Shown here in pieces: positions 31,912 to 40,203 of a stretch of DNA of 61,875 nucleotides (its first letter is position 1; each line of letters opens with the position of its first letter). The notes under the pieces were generated by a model that was given only the letters and a program-made list of their open reading frames with translations, was not told the origin of the DNA and made no database searches. The translations under genes were made by a program, and so were the position numbers. Source of the DNA: Hyphomonas sp. (GTDB taxonomy: Bacteria > Pseudomonadota > Alphaproteobacteria > Caulobacterales > Hyphomonadaceae). Where the stretch lies: the NCBI GenBank assembly GCA_002700305.1, contig PACZ01000037.1, positions 1 through 61,875 on the forward strand. The letters are read 5' to 3'.

Positions 31912-32531
31912 GCGCTTTCGGCGAAGGCCCCGCTCAGCCAGTTGCTGAGATGCTGGACGGATGACTGGTCATCCAGGGGTGCCACGGCGCGTCCCCCCAG
32001 CAAATGCTGGTGCAGGCTCATCATGATGACCGGAGAGAACATGGCGATGGCAGCTGTACGCAGTTCGTTCGGATCTTCGGGCGAGCCCGGCGTGCCAGAG
32101 AGTTTGATGCAGACGCACTCGAGCGACGGCTCCAGCACATGTTCCAGATAGGCTTGCCCGACATCCCGGTCAGCCATGCCTTCGACCATGCCGAAGGCGT
32201 GCATGCGGACGAACAGGTCGTCATTCATCCGCGTCAGGGCGTGCCGGAAACAGGCACTGACCGCTTCGTCCACACTTGCGGAGGGCTCGGACAATTGCGC
32301 CCAGATGGGCTGGGCGCGCTCGCCCAGTTCCGCCATCATGGCGATGACCAGACCTTTGCGGTCGGTAAAATAGTGGCGCAGCGTCGGCTCTGAGGTTTCG
32401 GCAGCCATTGCGAGCTGGCGCAGGGAAGGGCGCTCGATGTCTCCGGACAGGGCAAAGTCGATGACGCTTTCGAGCAATGCAGCGCGCTTCGCGTCAAAGT
32501 TGTAGTTCCGGGCGCCAGGTGTTCGGGCCAT
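31908..32531 (-). CDS. TetR family transcriptional regulator
   Basis: Regulator of 207 residues. The N-terminal helix-turn-helix spans about residues 34-60 (PSLRQLAMAAETSEPTLRHYFTDRKGL); the rest is a helical effector domain with no recognised ligand. A palindrome lies 22 bases upstream of its ATG and may be an autoregulatory operator. It converges on the threonine aldolase gene with a four-base overlap; its targets are unknown. Confidence 0.9.
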   Translation of the reverse strand: MARTPGARNYNFDAKRAALLESVIDFALSGDIERPSLRQLAMAAETSEPTLRHYFTDRKGLVIAMMAELGERAQPIWAQLSEPSASVDEAVSACFRHALTRMNDDLFVRMHAFGMVEGMADRDVGQAYLEHVLEPSLECVCIKLSGTPGSPEDPNELRTAAIAMFSPVIMMSLHQHLLGGRAVAPLDDQSSVQHLSNWLSGAFAESA

Positions 32532-32914
32532 GAAGGGGCCTGCCTCTCTTTACCGTTAAAACGGCTTCCATCGGAGTGAATATCCGAATTCAGTAGCTGC
32601 GACTAGTGTAATGCTATCGGAAGTGTCAACGCGGTTCGTTCAGCATCGTGGCGCAAAGACGCTCAATTTCCCGTGTTCCGGGCTGTGTTGCCTTGTTTCC
32701 GTACGACTCGCCGACACGGAAAGTGCGCTCGGAATTGCCATTTTTGCGTGTACGAGAATCGCCTGCCGGACCGAAATTGCCGCGGATGGGGCTTCACCCG
32801 TCCGGCAATTCTCCAGGACTGCCGGCACAATTTCAGGTGGCCAGCAGGCCGCCCGCGCCCGAAATGACAGGCGCTGCGGCGTAGGTGCGGTATGTAAGTC
32901 TTCCGGCGGCGCGT
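32532..32914. other. Intergenic region with operator-like palindrome and stable hairpin
   Basis: No credible gene in 383 bases. Near the tetR start is the palindrome CCGTTAAAACGG (32553-32564). Further on, AATTGCC (32775-32781) and GGATGGG (32784-32790) pair with CCCGTCC (32797-32803) and GGCAATT (32804-32810), forming a 14-pair hairpin with a 2-base bulge and 6-base loop. It has no T run and no obvious promoter, so it could be a decayed element or an RNA structure. Confidence 0.4.
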
Positions 32915-33628
32915 CTACTGGTTCTTGCTGCGCAGATCGTCCAGGATCATCTCCGCCATATGGTCATGTGCCGGTACGGACGGATGCCACTGGCAGCCAT
33001 AGGCAACCGCCGGGTCGCCGCCATTCAGGGCGAGATAGCGGATGTCTGCGTCATAATCCTTGTTCACGGACTTCACCGCCGTTTCCACGGCATGGCCATG
33101 GAGGGCATTGTCCGTGCCGCCCAGCATCGGCCCGGTCAGGGCATAGATGGTGGCATCCGGATAGCGCATGGTCATCAGCGCGAGCAGGTCTTCCATGGCC
33201 GGGACAAACCGGTCGGTCGGGTCGTTGTGGAAGAAGTCATGGGTACCAAGATTGACGAGCACGAGTTGCACCGGGCCGGTCGCATCTAGGCGTTCCAGCT
33301 CTCCGGCCCGCGTCAGGCGCATCGACATCGTATTGGTCTGATTGTCCCCGTAATTGTGCACGAGGCCAATGCCCGGCCAGGCAAACATCTCATAGTCGAC
33401 GCCCAGCGCATCGGCGACCTGGACCCCATAGGAGTGGCGCTCGGACGTGTATTCCGGTGTCAGCGGGCAGGATTTATCCGGCCCCATGGCACCGAGGCCG
33501 AGCGAGATGGAATCGCCCACGATCAGCACTTTGCCCGGCAGGTCCGGCAGCGGGCCCTTGGGGATTTCGCGATTGGCACAGGACGGCATGGCCAGCAGCA
33601 GGGCGCTCAGCAATATACGTTTCAACAT
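32915..33628 (-). CDS. SGNH/GDSL-type hydrolase, probable lipoprotein
   Basis: Predicted lipoprotein of 237 residues (signal MLKRILLSALLLAMPSC, Cys17). The SGNH blocks are visible: block I GDSIS (38-42) with the nucleophilic Ser, block III in LVNLGTHDFFHND, and block V near the C-terminus (WHPSVPAHDHMA) with the catalytic His. Such enzymes hydrolyse esters, lipids or acetylated sugars; this one resembles the carbohydrate-esterase-like lipases. The open frame reaches 33739, but the signal peptide begins here and AAAGGAGA lies upstream. It is divergent from the DUF3052 gene across about 100 bases. Confidence 0.85.
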   Translation of the reverse strand: MLKRILLSALLLAMPSCANREIPKGPLPDLPGKVLIVGDSISLGLGAMGPDKSCPLTPEYTSERHSYGVQVADALGVDYEMFAWPGIGLVHNYGDNQTNTMSMRLTRAGELERLDATGPVQLVLVNLGTHDFFHNDPTDRFVPAMEDLLALMTMRYPDATIYALTGPMLGGTDNALHGHAVETAVKSVNKDYDADIRYLALNGGDPAVAYGCQWHPSVPAHDHMAEMILDDLRSKNQ

Positions 33629-33732
33629 GATGGATTCCGTCTCCTTTGACCGGGTCCAACGCAGTTTCTGCCGGATCTTGTGCACAGCATGTGCCAGAAT
33701 GATGTCAGCGCTGTACCGGAAGGGGACGACAG

Positions 33733-34134
33733 ATGGCAAAACCTGCGGGCTATTCCGGCAAGCCGCTCTGGCAGAAACTGGGCCTGAAGCCCGGCATGTC
33801 CTGCCTGCCGCTGAACCCGCCGGGACCGTATCAGGCGCTGGTCGATGGGGCGCAAGGGATTGATTTCATTGAAAAAGGGCCTGCGGACATCGTCCATCTG
33901 TTCTGCCGGGTCCGCGCAGACCTGGAGGCGGAGATTGCCCCGGCGCTGGCGCAGGTCTCGCTCGGCGGCATGCTGTGGGTGTCCTGGCCGAAGAAAAGCT
34001 CTGCCCTGTTCCGGGACCTGACCGAAGACATGCTGCGGGAGGTCATCCTGCCCACCGGCTGGGTCGATGTGAAAGTCTGCGCCGTGGATTCAGACTGGTC
34101 CGGCCTGAAATTCCTTCGCCGGAAAAGCCGGTAA
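33733..34134 (+). CDS. DUF3052 family protein
   Basis: Small cytosolic protein of 133 residues. The wording YSGKPLWQKLGLKPGM at the start, DIVHLFCRVRADLE in the middle and GGMLWVSWPKKSSAL, then WVDVKVCAVDSDWSGLKFLRRK matches DUF3052, a family whose role is unknown although it is often annotated next to regulators. Three Cys are present without a metal-binding pattern. It faces the AAA ATPase gene with six bases between the stops. Confidence 0.8.
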   Translation: MAKPAGYSGKPLWQKLGLKPGMSCLPLNPPGPYQALVDGAQGIDFIEKGPADIVHLFCRVRADLEAEIAPALAQVSLGGMLWVSWPKKSSALFRDLTEDMLREVILPTGWVDVKVCAVDSDWSGLKFLRRKSR

Positions 34135-34140
34135 GGCTGG

Positions 34141-34671
34141 TCAGGGGATCTGCAGTGTGGACAGGATAAGGTCTGCGCGTTCATCCGGAGATGTTTTGGG
34201 CAGTATCTGGGTTTTATAACCGAATTCAGGAAATGCTGCGTTCAGTCGATCATACTCAGCAACGGCGTCGTCCAGCCCATGCCTGCGGGCTGCATCTGTT
34301 TCGTAGATTTCCGGCCAGGGCGGGGTCAGGAAAACCACATCAGCATAGCGGTAGCGGCGAGCGACACCGTCCGGCACCTGGCCGGTCAGGTGCTGAAGGC
34401 CGGACAATGCATCGATGATCCCGCGGTCGAAGAAGACCGGGCCCGGCGGGGCGCGGGCCGCCTCGAAGTCTTCGATGGCCAGCGACAGCGTGCGCTGCAG
34501 GAAGGCCTCCATATCCAGCCAGGGCAGGGCATCGCCGCCATGCGCCTCTTCCGCCTCGACCACGCGCCGGCCCGGCTCTTCCACGACATGATGGCCGCGG
34601 GCCTTCAGCACCTTCAGCAGTGTCGATTTGCCCCCGCCGGAGCATCCCGAAATGAGGTTGAGTTTGTTCAT
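34141..34671 (-). CDS. AAA-type ATP-binding protein (NadR/Ttd14-like kinase fold)
   Basis: P-loop protein of 176 residues with Walker A GCSGGGKST (9-17) and an Asp-rich second motif VFFDRGIIDAL (about 79-89). The layout, including YADVVFLTPPWPEIYETDAARR and a C-terminal Arg/Asp-rich helix, resembles AAA_28/NadR-like nucleoside- or nicotinamide-riboside-kinase-type ATPases. The substrate is unknown. The gene stands alone, divergent from an exported hypothetical; 76 bases separate the starts. Confidence 0.8.
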   Translation of the reverse strand: MNKLNLISGCSGGGKSTLLKVLKARGHHVVEEPGRRVVEAEEAHGGDALPWLDMEAFLQRTLSLAIEDFEAARAPPGPVFFDRGIIDALSGLQHLTGQVPDGVARRYRYADVVFLTPPWPEIYETDAARRHGLDDAVAEYDRLNAAFPEFGYKTQILPKTSPDERADLILSTLQIP

Positions 34672-34747
34672 GCGTCGACTCTTTGATTAAATGTACGGAC
34701 ACGGTCCTGGCAGGGTCTTGGCCTGGCCGCATTGGACGGGGACACAT

Positions 34748-35914
34748 ATGAATATCAGATGGCTCACTTTCGTTTGCCTGGCTGTTCTGCTGGTTCAGGG
34801 CGTTCCAGCGAACGCCGAAGATGAAGCTTCCAGTCCGGATCCCTATGCGTCCCTGGATTCCTGGATGCGTGCAGAAGCGCTGAATGAGCGCTGCAACATG
34901 CTCAATTATTTCGAAGTCCGCACGATCGACAAGGCGATCAATGAAGCGGCTCAGGATACGCCGGAAGGACAAGCCAGCAATTCTGCGGCCGGTCAGTCCT
35001 GGTTTGAGGAGACATTCGCCAAATACAAGGCGATGCTGAACGCGCACCGCAAACAGGCGAAGGCAGATGTGAGCGACAGGCCCTGCACCGGCGCGGACGC
35101 AGACATCACGGCGGCCCGCTCTGCCTATGCGCCCTTCTATCTGAGAGCCATGCTGGCCGCCCGGAATGCGCCTGAACTGAATTCGGGCCGCGCCGGGCAA
35201 AAGAATGCGGCCATGCAGCTTGGCCAGTTCGCCGGGCAGATGTTTGGTGACAATTATCAGTCCGTCGCCAGTCAGCTGGCCGCGCAGAATTCGACTGAGG
35301 GGGTGACGCCCTCCAGTGCCTGGAAGGGAATTCAGTCCAGCGTTTACGATGCCTTGTGGCAGATCCGTCTCGGCGAGAAGAATTACGTGTATCAGCCCTA
35401 TCCGGGCGAACCGGGATATTATCGGGCAAAGCTTGCGAATGTTGACGGCGCCTATTTCCCGGCCCGCCTTGGCCACCGGTTTCACCCGGACATCCGTGAT
35501 GCGTCCGGCGTAAAGATCCGGATCAATCAGGCGGAAGGCGTGATGAACAGTGGACGGATCGTGATCCTGGTCAGCAAGGATGCTTCCAATTGGGGGCCGA
35601 AAACGCTGGAAGCGGAACTCCTTGTCCAGAAGGAGCCGGACCTGATGGCATGGAACAAAAATGACTGGCGGGCCGGCACAATTCGGTTCCGGGCCGAGAC
35701 GCTGGATGACCCGTCTTGCCCCGCGGATTTCTGCTTTGTCTTCCCGGAGGAAGCGTCAGACGCCATACGCGCCCGCCGTGCAGAAATGGGGAGCAGCCAC
35801 AATTATGAACTGTTCATCGGCCCGCCAAACCTGTTCCCTCTGAAAGATGACGCAGGCACGTCTCAGCGCGACAGGTATTACCCGCCAACCCTGCCAGACA
35901 ATCGAGGAGAATGA
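34748..35914 (+). CDS. Exported protein of unknown function
   Basis: Protein of 388 residues with a signal peptide (MNIRWLTFVCLAVLLVQG, cleavage after ANA). The mature chain starts acidic, has a helical part to about residue 190 (Gln/Ala/Asn-rich), then a beta-rich part with several Tyr/Pro segments (YVYQPYPGEPGYYRAKLANV) and three to five Cys that may pair. I do not recognise a domain. The first ATG after the upstream gap that yields a signal peptide is used. Four bases overlap a possible start of the next gene, so the two are probably co-transcribed. Confidence 0.75.
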   Translation: MNIRWLTFVCLAVLLVQGVPANAEDEASSPDPYASLDSWMRAEALNERCNMLNYFEVRTIDKAINEAAQDTPEGQASNSAAGQSWFEETFAKYKAMLNAHRKQAKADVSDRPCTGADADITAARSAYAPFYLRAMLAARNAPELNSGRAGQKNAAMQLGQFAGQMFGDNYQSVASQLAAQNSTEGVTPSSAWKGIQSSVYDALWQIRLGEKNYVYQPYPGEPGYYRAKLANVDGAYFPARLGHRFHPDIRDASGVKIRINQAEGVMNSGRIVILVSKDASNWGPKTLEAELLVQKEPDLMAWNKNDWRAGTIRFRAETLDDPSCPADFCFVFPEEASDAIRARRAEMGSSHNYELFIGPPNLFPLKDDAGTSQRDRYYPPTLPDNRGE

Positions 35915-35916
35915 GC

Positions 35917-36264
35917 ATGAGCTATGTGGATGGCGTCGTGGCCGCCGTGCCGGAGGCAAACAAGGACGCCTATATTGAACATGCCCGACAGGCGGCGGCG
36001 ATCTTCCGGGAGTTTGGTGCGACGCAGGTCGTGGAATGCTGGGGCGACGACGTGCCTGAAGGCAAGATCAATTCCATGCATACAGCCGTTCAGCGCAAGG
36101 AAGGGGAAGCCATCATCTTCTCCTGGATCATCTGGCCATCCAGGGAAATCCGCGATGCCGGGTGGGCCCGGATGATGGAAGACAGCCGGATGGCGGATCA
36201 GGAAATGCCATTCGATGGATCACGGATGATCTTTGGCGGCTTCAACATGGTGCTTGACGCCTAG
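35917..36264 (+). CDS. DUF1428 family protein
   Basis: Small cytosolic protein of 115 residues of the DUF1428 (YbaA) family, probably with a dimeric alpha/beta (ferredoxin-like) fold: MSYVDGVVAAVPEANKD, then FREFGATQVVECWGDDVPEGK, then the C-terminal FDGSRMIFGGFNMVLDA. No function is known. Two ATGs are six bases apart; the second is preferred because GAGGAG lies eight bases before it, a better spacing than for 35911. It ends about 90 bases before the 3' end of rnpB, which comes from the other strand. Confidence 0.85.
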   Translation: MSYVDGVVAAVPEANKDAYIEHARQAAAIFREFGATQVVECWGDDVPEGKINSMHTAVQRKEGEAIIFSWIIWPSREIRDAGWARMMEDSRMADQEMPFDGSRMIFGGFNMVLDA

Positions 36265-36298
36265 GAATGCGGAGAAAGCCCTCGCTTGCGCTTCGGGC

Positions 36299-36359
36299 CT
36301 TTTCTTCCTCAATTCGATCCTCGATCGAATTGTCACGCCTTGCGCGACCGGAAGAAAAG
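36299..36359. terminator. Nested inverted repeats at the 3' end of rnpB
   Basis: An outer perfect 10-base repeat, CTTTTCTTCC (36299-36308) / GGAAGAAAAG (36350-36359), encloses a perfect inner hairpin CAATTCGAT-CCTCG-ATCGAATTG (36310-36332). Read on the minus strand it follows rnpB and contains CTTTTCTTCC, so it probably stops or processes rnpB transcripts; it may also end the DUF1428 transcript. Confidence 0.5.
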
Positions 36360-36733
36360 ACCAGACGGCCTGTAAGCCGGGTTCTGTTCGCCTGATTGCT
36401 CAGGTCTGGCAGCCATTCCTCTGGGATGCCTGTTGCCAGGCACCTCACGCGACACACCCGGGGCGCAGGCGGGATACAGCCCATGCGCGCCCCCTATTCG
36501 GTCTTGCTCCGGGCGGGGTTTACCGTGCCGGTCCTGTCGCCAGGTCCGCGGTGGGCTCTTACCCCACCCTTTCACCCTTACCTCCCCGGGGGGAGGCGGT
36601 TTGCTTTCTGTGGCACTTTCCCTCGGCTTGCGCCGGGCGGCCGTTAGCCGTCGCCCTGTATCCCTGGAGCCCGGACTTTCCTCCAGTACGCGGTTACCCA
36701 CGCACCAGCGGCTGCCCGGCCGTCTGGTCTGGC
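36357..36733 (-). ncRNA. rnpB: RNase P RNA (class A)
   Basis: Catalytic RNA of RNase P, which trims tRNA 5' ends. On the minus strand the 5' part reads AGACCAGACGGCCGGGCAGC, and the 3' end carries the complementary AGGCCGTCTGGTCT, closing helix P1. Conserved rnpB landmarks are present: GAGGAAAGTCCGGGCTCC near the 5' end, and the 3' ACAGAACCCGGCTTAC element that pairs with tRNA CCA. A TATA-rich -10 (TATATA on the minus strand, about 36738-36743) lies just upstream of the start. The length of about 377 bases is usual. The end points are estimated from P1 pairing and may be off by several bases. Confidence 0.95.
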
Positions 36734-36860
36734 GCGGTATATAGGACGCATGGCGGCAGCTGACAAACGGAAGCTACTCTCCACGACCTACTCGCATGCA
36801 CTGACCGATGAGATCATACATGATATGGCGGTTGCAGAGCATGCTATCGGAGGGCGTATT

Positions 36861-37364
36861 ATGACAAAATGTGTGGGTGTCTTTTTTCAATCGGCGAAGC
36901 TATCGCTGACGTGCGCGGGGCTTTCGTTGATGGTGGCGTGCGCAACTCCAGCTGCAGCCGATCCTCCTGTAGATGCCACTACCAATTATTCCGACACTGT
37001 GTGTGAGCCCCTCGCTGAAGCGCCTCACGAAACAGTCGAATTGTACTTCGGATTGAGCATCGCAAACAGGGAACAAGACGTCAGTAAGGCCGAATGGGAC
37101 GCGTTCGTTGACGAACACATTGTCGAGACCTTCCCAAACGGCTTTTCGGTGGCGGATTTGCACGGTGCCGGATACGACAGTGACGCACGCAAGATCTGGC
37201 ACGAAGATTCAAAGCGCGTCACTGCCATTGTACCTGTCAGTGATAAAACTACAGCGCGAGTCCAAGCGTTGACGGACTTATACAGGGTCCGCTTCCAGCA
37301 AAACTCGGTGCTGGTGAACCGCTGGGACTCTCTCGCAAGTTCTTGCCACGGGCTGGCGGAGTAA
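36861..37364 (+). CDS. DUF3574-family exported protein
   Basis: Exported protein of 167 residues. The signal region contains a lipobox-like LMVACATPAAAD, so lipoprotein or cleaved secretion are both possible. The mature part follows DUF3574: ETVELYFGLSIANR, SKAEWDAFVDEHIVETFPNGFSV, and the C-terminal YRVRFQQNSVLVNRW. GGAGGG before the ATG fixes the start; the frame is open for 37 codons upstream through the rnpB promoter region. Base composition is clearly less GC-rich than in neighbouring genes, a sign of recent acquisition. It begins about 130 bases from the 5' end of rnpB, on the opposite strand. Confidence 0.75.
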   Translation: MTKCVGVFFQSAKLSLTCAGLSLMVACATPAAADPPVDATTNYSDTVCEPLAEAPHETVELYFGLSIANREQDVSKAEWDAFVDEHIVETFPNGFSVADLHGAGYDSDARKIWHEDSKRVTAIVPVSDKTTARVQALTDLYRVRFQQNSVLVNRWDSLASSCHGLAE

Positions 37365-37413
37365 AGACCAGACTCGTCTTTACTGCAAGCGGACGGCCCG
37401 TGGCCAGCCGCGA

Positions 37414-37950
37414 TTACGCGTCCCCGAAGATCAGCGGTTCGCACTTCGCGCGCAGCAGGTCGATCAGCTCATCTTCCATGAACTGATAGTCGTCCGGAAT
37501 ATCCAGCACGTGCAGCGCCTTGTAGGCGACTTCCTGACGGAAATCGGCGCGCAGGCGCTGGGCGTGCTTGTCCTCCATGACGAGGATCATGTCGGCCCAG
37601 CGGATGTCGGCCAAGGTGATCCTGTGCCGGGCATTGTGCGCGGTGCCAGCTGAGCGGGTGGCGACGCCGGGGGCGCGGGAGAACATGGCTTCGCCCGTCG
37701 GGCTGCGCCATTTGTTGTGGCTGCAGACGAACAGGACCTTTACCGGTTCTGCATCGGCCATCAGTTTCTCCCATTCCCGGTGCGGCCATATCTTGCCGAT
37801 CTGGCGCGCGCGGCCAAGCTTGTTCGCCCGCCGGTAGATCAGTTTCCAGCTTTTCTGTTCAAAGCCGCGATAGGTCGGCTCGACCTTGCGGTCGCCGTTA
37901 TGGTTGCGGGCAGCCACGCGTCGCGCGGCCCGGCTTGCGGGGTGTGACAT
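37414..37950 (-). CDS. Low-molecular-weight tyrosine phosphatase-like protein with basic N-terminal extension
   Basis: The C-terminal 115 residues form a predicted protein-tyrosine-phosphatase domain (COG4551 type): VLFVCSHNKWRSPTGEAMF carries a C-x5-R active-site loop, and MILVMEDKHAQRL is typical of the second loop. The first 63 residues (RAARRVAARNHNGDRKVEPTYRGF, then RRANKLGRARQIGKIW) are strongly basic and not part of the family. GAGGAAAAG precedes the long start. An internal ATG at 37761 (MADAEPVKV) has GGGAG at a good distance and may be the true or a second start. Its partner and substrate are unknown. Confidence 0.75.
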   Translation of the reverse strand: MSHPASRAARRVAARNHNGDRKVEPTYRGFEQKSWKLIYRRANKLGRARQIGKIWPHREWEKLMADAEPVKVLFVCSHNKWRSPTGEAMFSRAPGVATRSAGTAHNARHRITLADIRWADMILVMEDKHAQRLRADFRQEVAYKALHVLDIPDDYQFMEDELIDLLRAKCEPLIFGDA

Positions 37951-38051
37951 TGTCTTTTCCTCATATTGTCGGGGTCAGCAGCCGCGGCAATACGAGGGAA
38001 GGGGGAGATAGAACCGGATGCGGCCGGGTTCAAGTGGAAATCAGGCCCCAA

Positions 38052-38954
38052 TCAGATCTGGGCCGTCTCCTGCCAGGTGGTCCAGTACGCGCCGATACTC
38101 TCGCCGAACGGACGCGGCTTTTCGGCGAACAGGCGGTGGCCATGGTGCAGGCAATCCGGCGCGAGGCGTTTTTCCTCCGCCTCGATCAGGCCGCCCAGCA
38201 CTTCGCCCACTTTGGCATCGGCATGTTCAATCAGCGGCAATACGGTCAGCCGGAAGACGGCCAGATCATGCAGGTCTCCCAGAGACGTTGCCAGATGCCG
38301 CGCCTCGACAATCCGTGCATGGATCATTTTCGGCCAGACATGTTTCATGAGGCGCATGTGATACCAGTGATATTTCACCCGCTTGCGGAACTCATGGAAC
38401 TCGACCGGCGTGCCATCGTCTTCGGCGTCCGCCAGCGTCTTCACGGCGCGCTTGTAGGTCTGCGCCACGCCGCGGCCCAGAACATCCGGTGCCTTGCCTT
38501 TGACTTTCCAGTCATCGGTGCGGGTGAGGGCGTCCTCGAACGCGGCGCGTGCGCCGGCCAGCCGGTCTGTAACGTCTTCATCGCCTGCGGGCGGGCTGGC
38601 GGCGGCGAGCGTCTCGCGCACATCGGCAAAGAAGGTGCCGCCAATCACCTCGCCGAAGCGCGCTTCCAGCGCCGCGACGGTTTCCAGCAGGGCGCCCGCA
38701 TCGCGCAGGTCGGCAAGGCTGCGTGACAGGTCCCGGAAGGCGGCGTTCTCGTCCGCATAGGCCTTGAAGCCCGGCCGCACGAGGCGCACGAGCCCGCGGA
38801 CCTTCTTGCAGCGCTTGCGCAACTGATGGACGGTCGTCACCGGGCCAAGCGTCTCATCGTCGATCTCGGCAATCGCCGTCTCGATCTGGCTGCGCGCGAT
38901 GCGGCGCACCCCGTCAGTCAGGCTATGATCGGACAAGCGAAAGGAATAGGACAA
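38052..38954 (-). CDS. CHAD domain protein
   Basis: Helical protein of 300 residues with the conserved histidines and basic residues of the CHAD domain, which binds inorganic polyphosphate: VHQLRKRCKKVRGLVRLVRPGF near the N-terminus and FHEFRKRVKYHWYHMRLM in the second half, then LATSLGDLHDLAVF. No CYTH domain is fused and none is adjacent. The gene stands alone. A polyphosphate-linked role is inferred from family knowledge. Confidence 0.9.
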   Translation of the reverse strand: MSYSFRLSDHSLTDGVRRIARSQIETAIAEIDDETLGPVTTVHQLRKRCKKVRGLVRLVRPGFKAYADENAAFRDLSRSLADLRDAGALLETVAALEARFGEVIGGTFFADVRETLAAASPPAGDEDVTDRLAGARAAFEDALTRTDDWKVKGKAPDVLGRGVAQTYKRAVKTLADAEDDGTPVEFHEFRKRVKYHWYHMRLMKHVWPKMIHARIVEARHLATSLGDLHDLAVFRLTVLPLIEHADAKVGEVLGGLIEAEEKRLAPDCLHHGHRLFAEKPRPFGESIGAYWTTWQETAQI

Positions 38955-39171
38955 GGCGGTTTCCCAAAGGCGGTGAGGGCATCTGTGTACCGCAACGCCG
39001 CCCCGCCGCCAAAGCGATACACTCGTGAGTGGAATCGGAGAGACAAGACGGAAGTCCCGTTCCAGCCCTGCAGCAAGCCCCTCATGATCCGTTATAGTCC
39101 GGTATGGTCATGGCAAGTCATGCGGGGGTATGTGGGTGCATGAAAGTCTTGTTTAGGATGGCGGCACAGCC

Positions 39172-39204
39172 GGTGGGTACCGGCTTCGCCTCAATCCACC
39201 CTAC
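39172..39204. repeat. Left hairpin repeat flanking an orphan gene
   Basis: GGTGGGTA at one end and CCACCCTAC at the other make an imperfect hairpin of 33 bases. It is an inverted copy of the element at 40086-40116, sharing GGTGGGTA, CTCAA and CCACCCTAC. Similar intergenic hairpins of this wording occur in many bacteria (from memory). Confidence 0.65.
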
Positions 39205-39230
39205 GCTTGCCGCTCAAGGTTGAATGGATA

Positions 39231-40073
39231 ATGCTTACTCACGGAGTAGATCTTCGTTACTGGGAGGCGGCGGCGGAGCTTCGCAAGAGCCTTCGCACCG
39301 AGGGCTTCGAATTGATCGACGTTCATGCGGAACTGGCGAGTGTCCTATGCGACGGGGCGTTTACAGCTCGCGAATATCTCGATGAATCTGATGCTAGGGC
39401 GTATTTTAGACTCAGATATGCCGTCGCGCCGGATACAGCTTTGCTCGCAAACTATCCAAATCGACTCAATGAGATATTGACAAAACGTCTGCACAGTATG
39501 TCGCCTGAGGAAGAAGGCAGACAATATTACGGAGTGCTGGAAGCGCAAAAGATACAGGAACTTGCTCTTATCCCGGCGAGTGATTCCGAATTGCTTGTCA
39601 GGAATTCCGACGTTCGGGCTTATCTCAGAAAGGTCGGCGAGCGTAATGGATTCCGACATCTTTCCAAAAGAGTGCCGCCCATGCCTTCGATCCTTGTGAA
39701 GGAAATGCCGAATGCAGGTATCACCGGGTTTTTCGGAGTGGATTCGGGCGGAAAAGGAGCCATTGTAAAGTTTGGGCTTCCCCTTCCCCCCTTGGTAAAT
39801 TTCCACCTATGTACAGATGCGCAATATCTGGATTCTATGTGGCTCAAGCCGTGGGACATTATTACAGCGATGCATGTTTATAGTCTCATGAGGGGAGCAA
39901 TAAATCCGAGGATGGGTCCGCGGGATTCCAGAACCGGCCTGCGGCCGATCGACACTGTTCCTCCTGAATTCTGGTCGGACATCATTAAGCTGGGCGTCGT
40001 TGCATATGTGCGGTTCTTCGACCTGTTTCTTGAGAGCGTTGATGCCTCTGCCGTGCACCTCCGACCGAATTGA
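39231..40073 (+). CDS. Orphan protein in a low-GC, repeat-flanked cassette
   Basis: Protein of 280 residues with no family I recognise. It has an N-terminal helical part (EAAAELRKSLRTEGFELIDVHAELA), many Tyr/Arg residues and a hydrophobic C-terminal helix (LGVVAYVRFFDLFLESV). No signal peptide, transmembrane core or metal motif stands out. The gene is visibly less GC-rich and uses rarer codons than its neighbours, pointing to recent transfer. It is enclosed by two inverted hairpin repeats. An in-frame ATG at 39207 would overlap the left repeat edge; the one used is not preceded by a clear ribosome site, so the start is uncertain. Confidence 0.65.
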   Translation: MLTHGVDLRYWEAAAELRKSLRTEGFELIDVHAELASVLCDGAFTAREYLDESDARAYFRLRYAVAPDTALLANYPNRLNEILTKRLHSMSPEEEGRQYYGVLEAQKIQELALIPASDSELLVRNSDVRAYLRKVGERNGFRHLSKRVPPMPSILVKEMPNAGITGFFGVDSGGKGAIVKFGLPLPPLVNFHLCTDAQYLDSMWLKPWDIITAMHVYSLMRGAINPRMGPRDSRTGLRPIDTVPPEFWSDIIKLGVVAYVRFFDLFLESVDASAVHLRPN

Positions 40074-40085
40074 TCGAAAGAGCAA

Positions 40086-40116
40086 GTAGGGTGGGTTGAG
40101 CAGAGCGATACCCACC
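40086..40116. repeat. Right hairpin repeat flanking an orphan gene
   Basis: GTAGGGTGGGTTGAGC continues into GATACCCACC, a 31-base imperfect hairpin with 7-base arms GGTGGGT/ACCCACC. It is the inverted partner of the element at 39172-39204 and begins 13 bases after the orphan gene's stop. Confidence 0.65.
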
Positions 40117-40203
40117 ACCCGCATGCCCGGACTTGTTGCGCAGCATACGGAAAATCCGGCGTCTCTATCCAACCGGATAACCCCGTATGGCAGTCTTCCC
40201 GCC

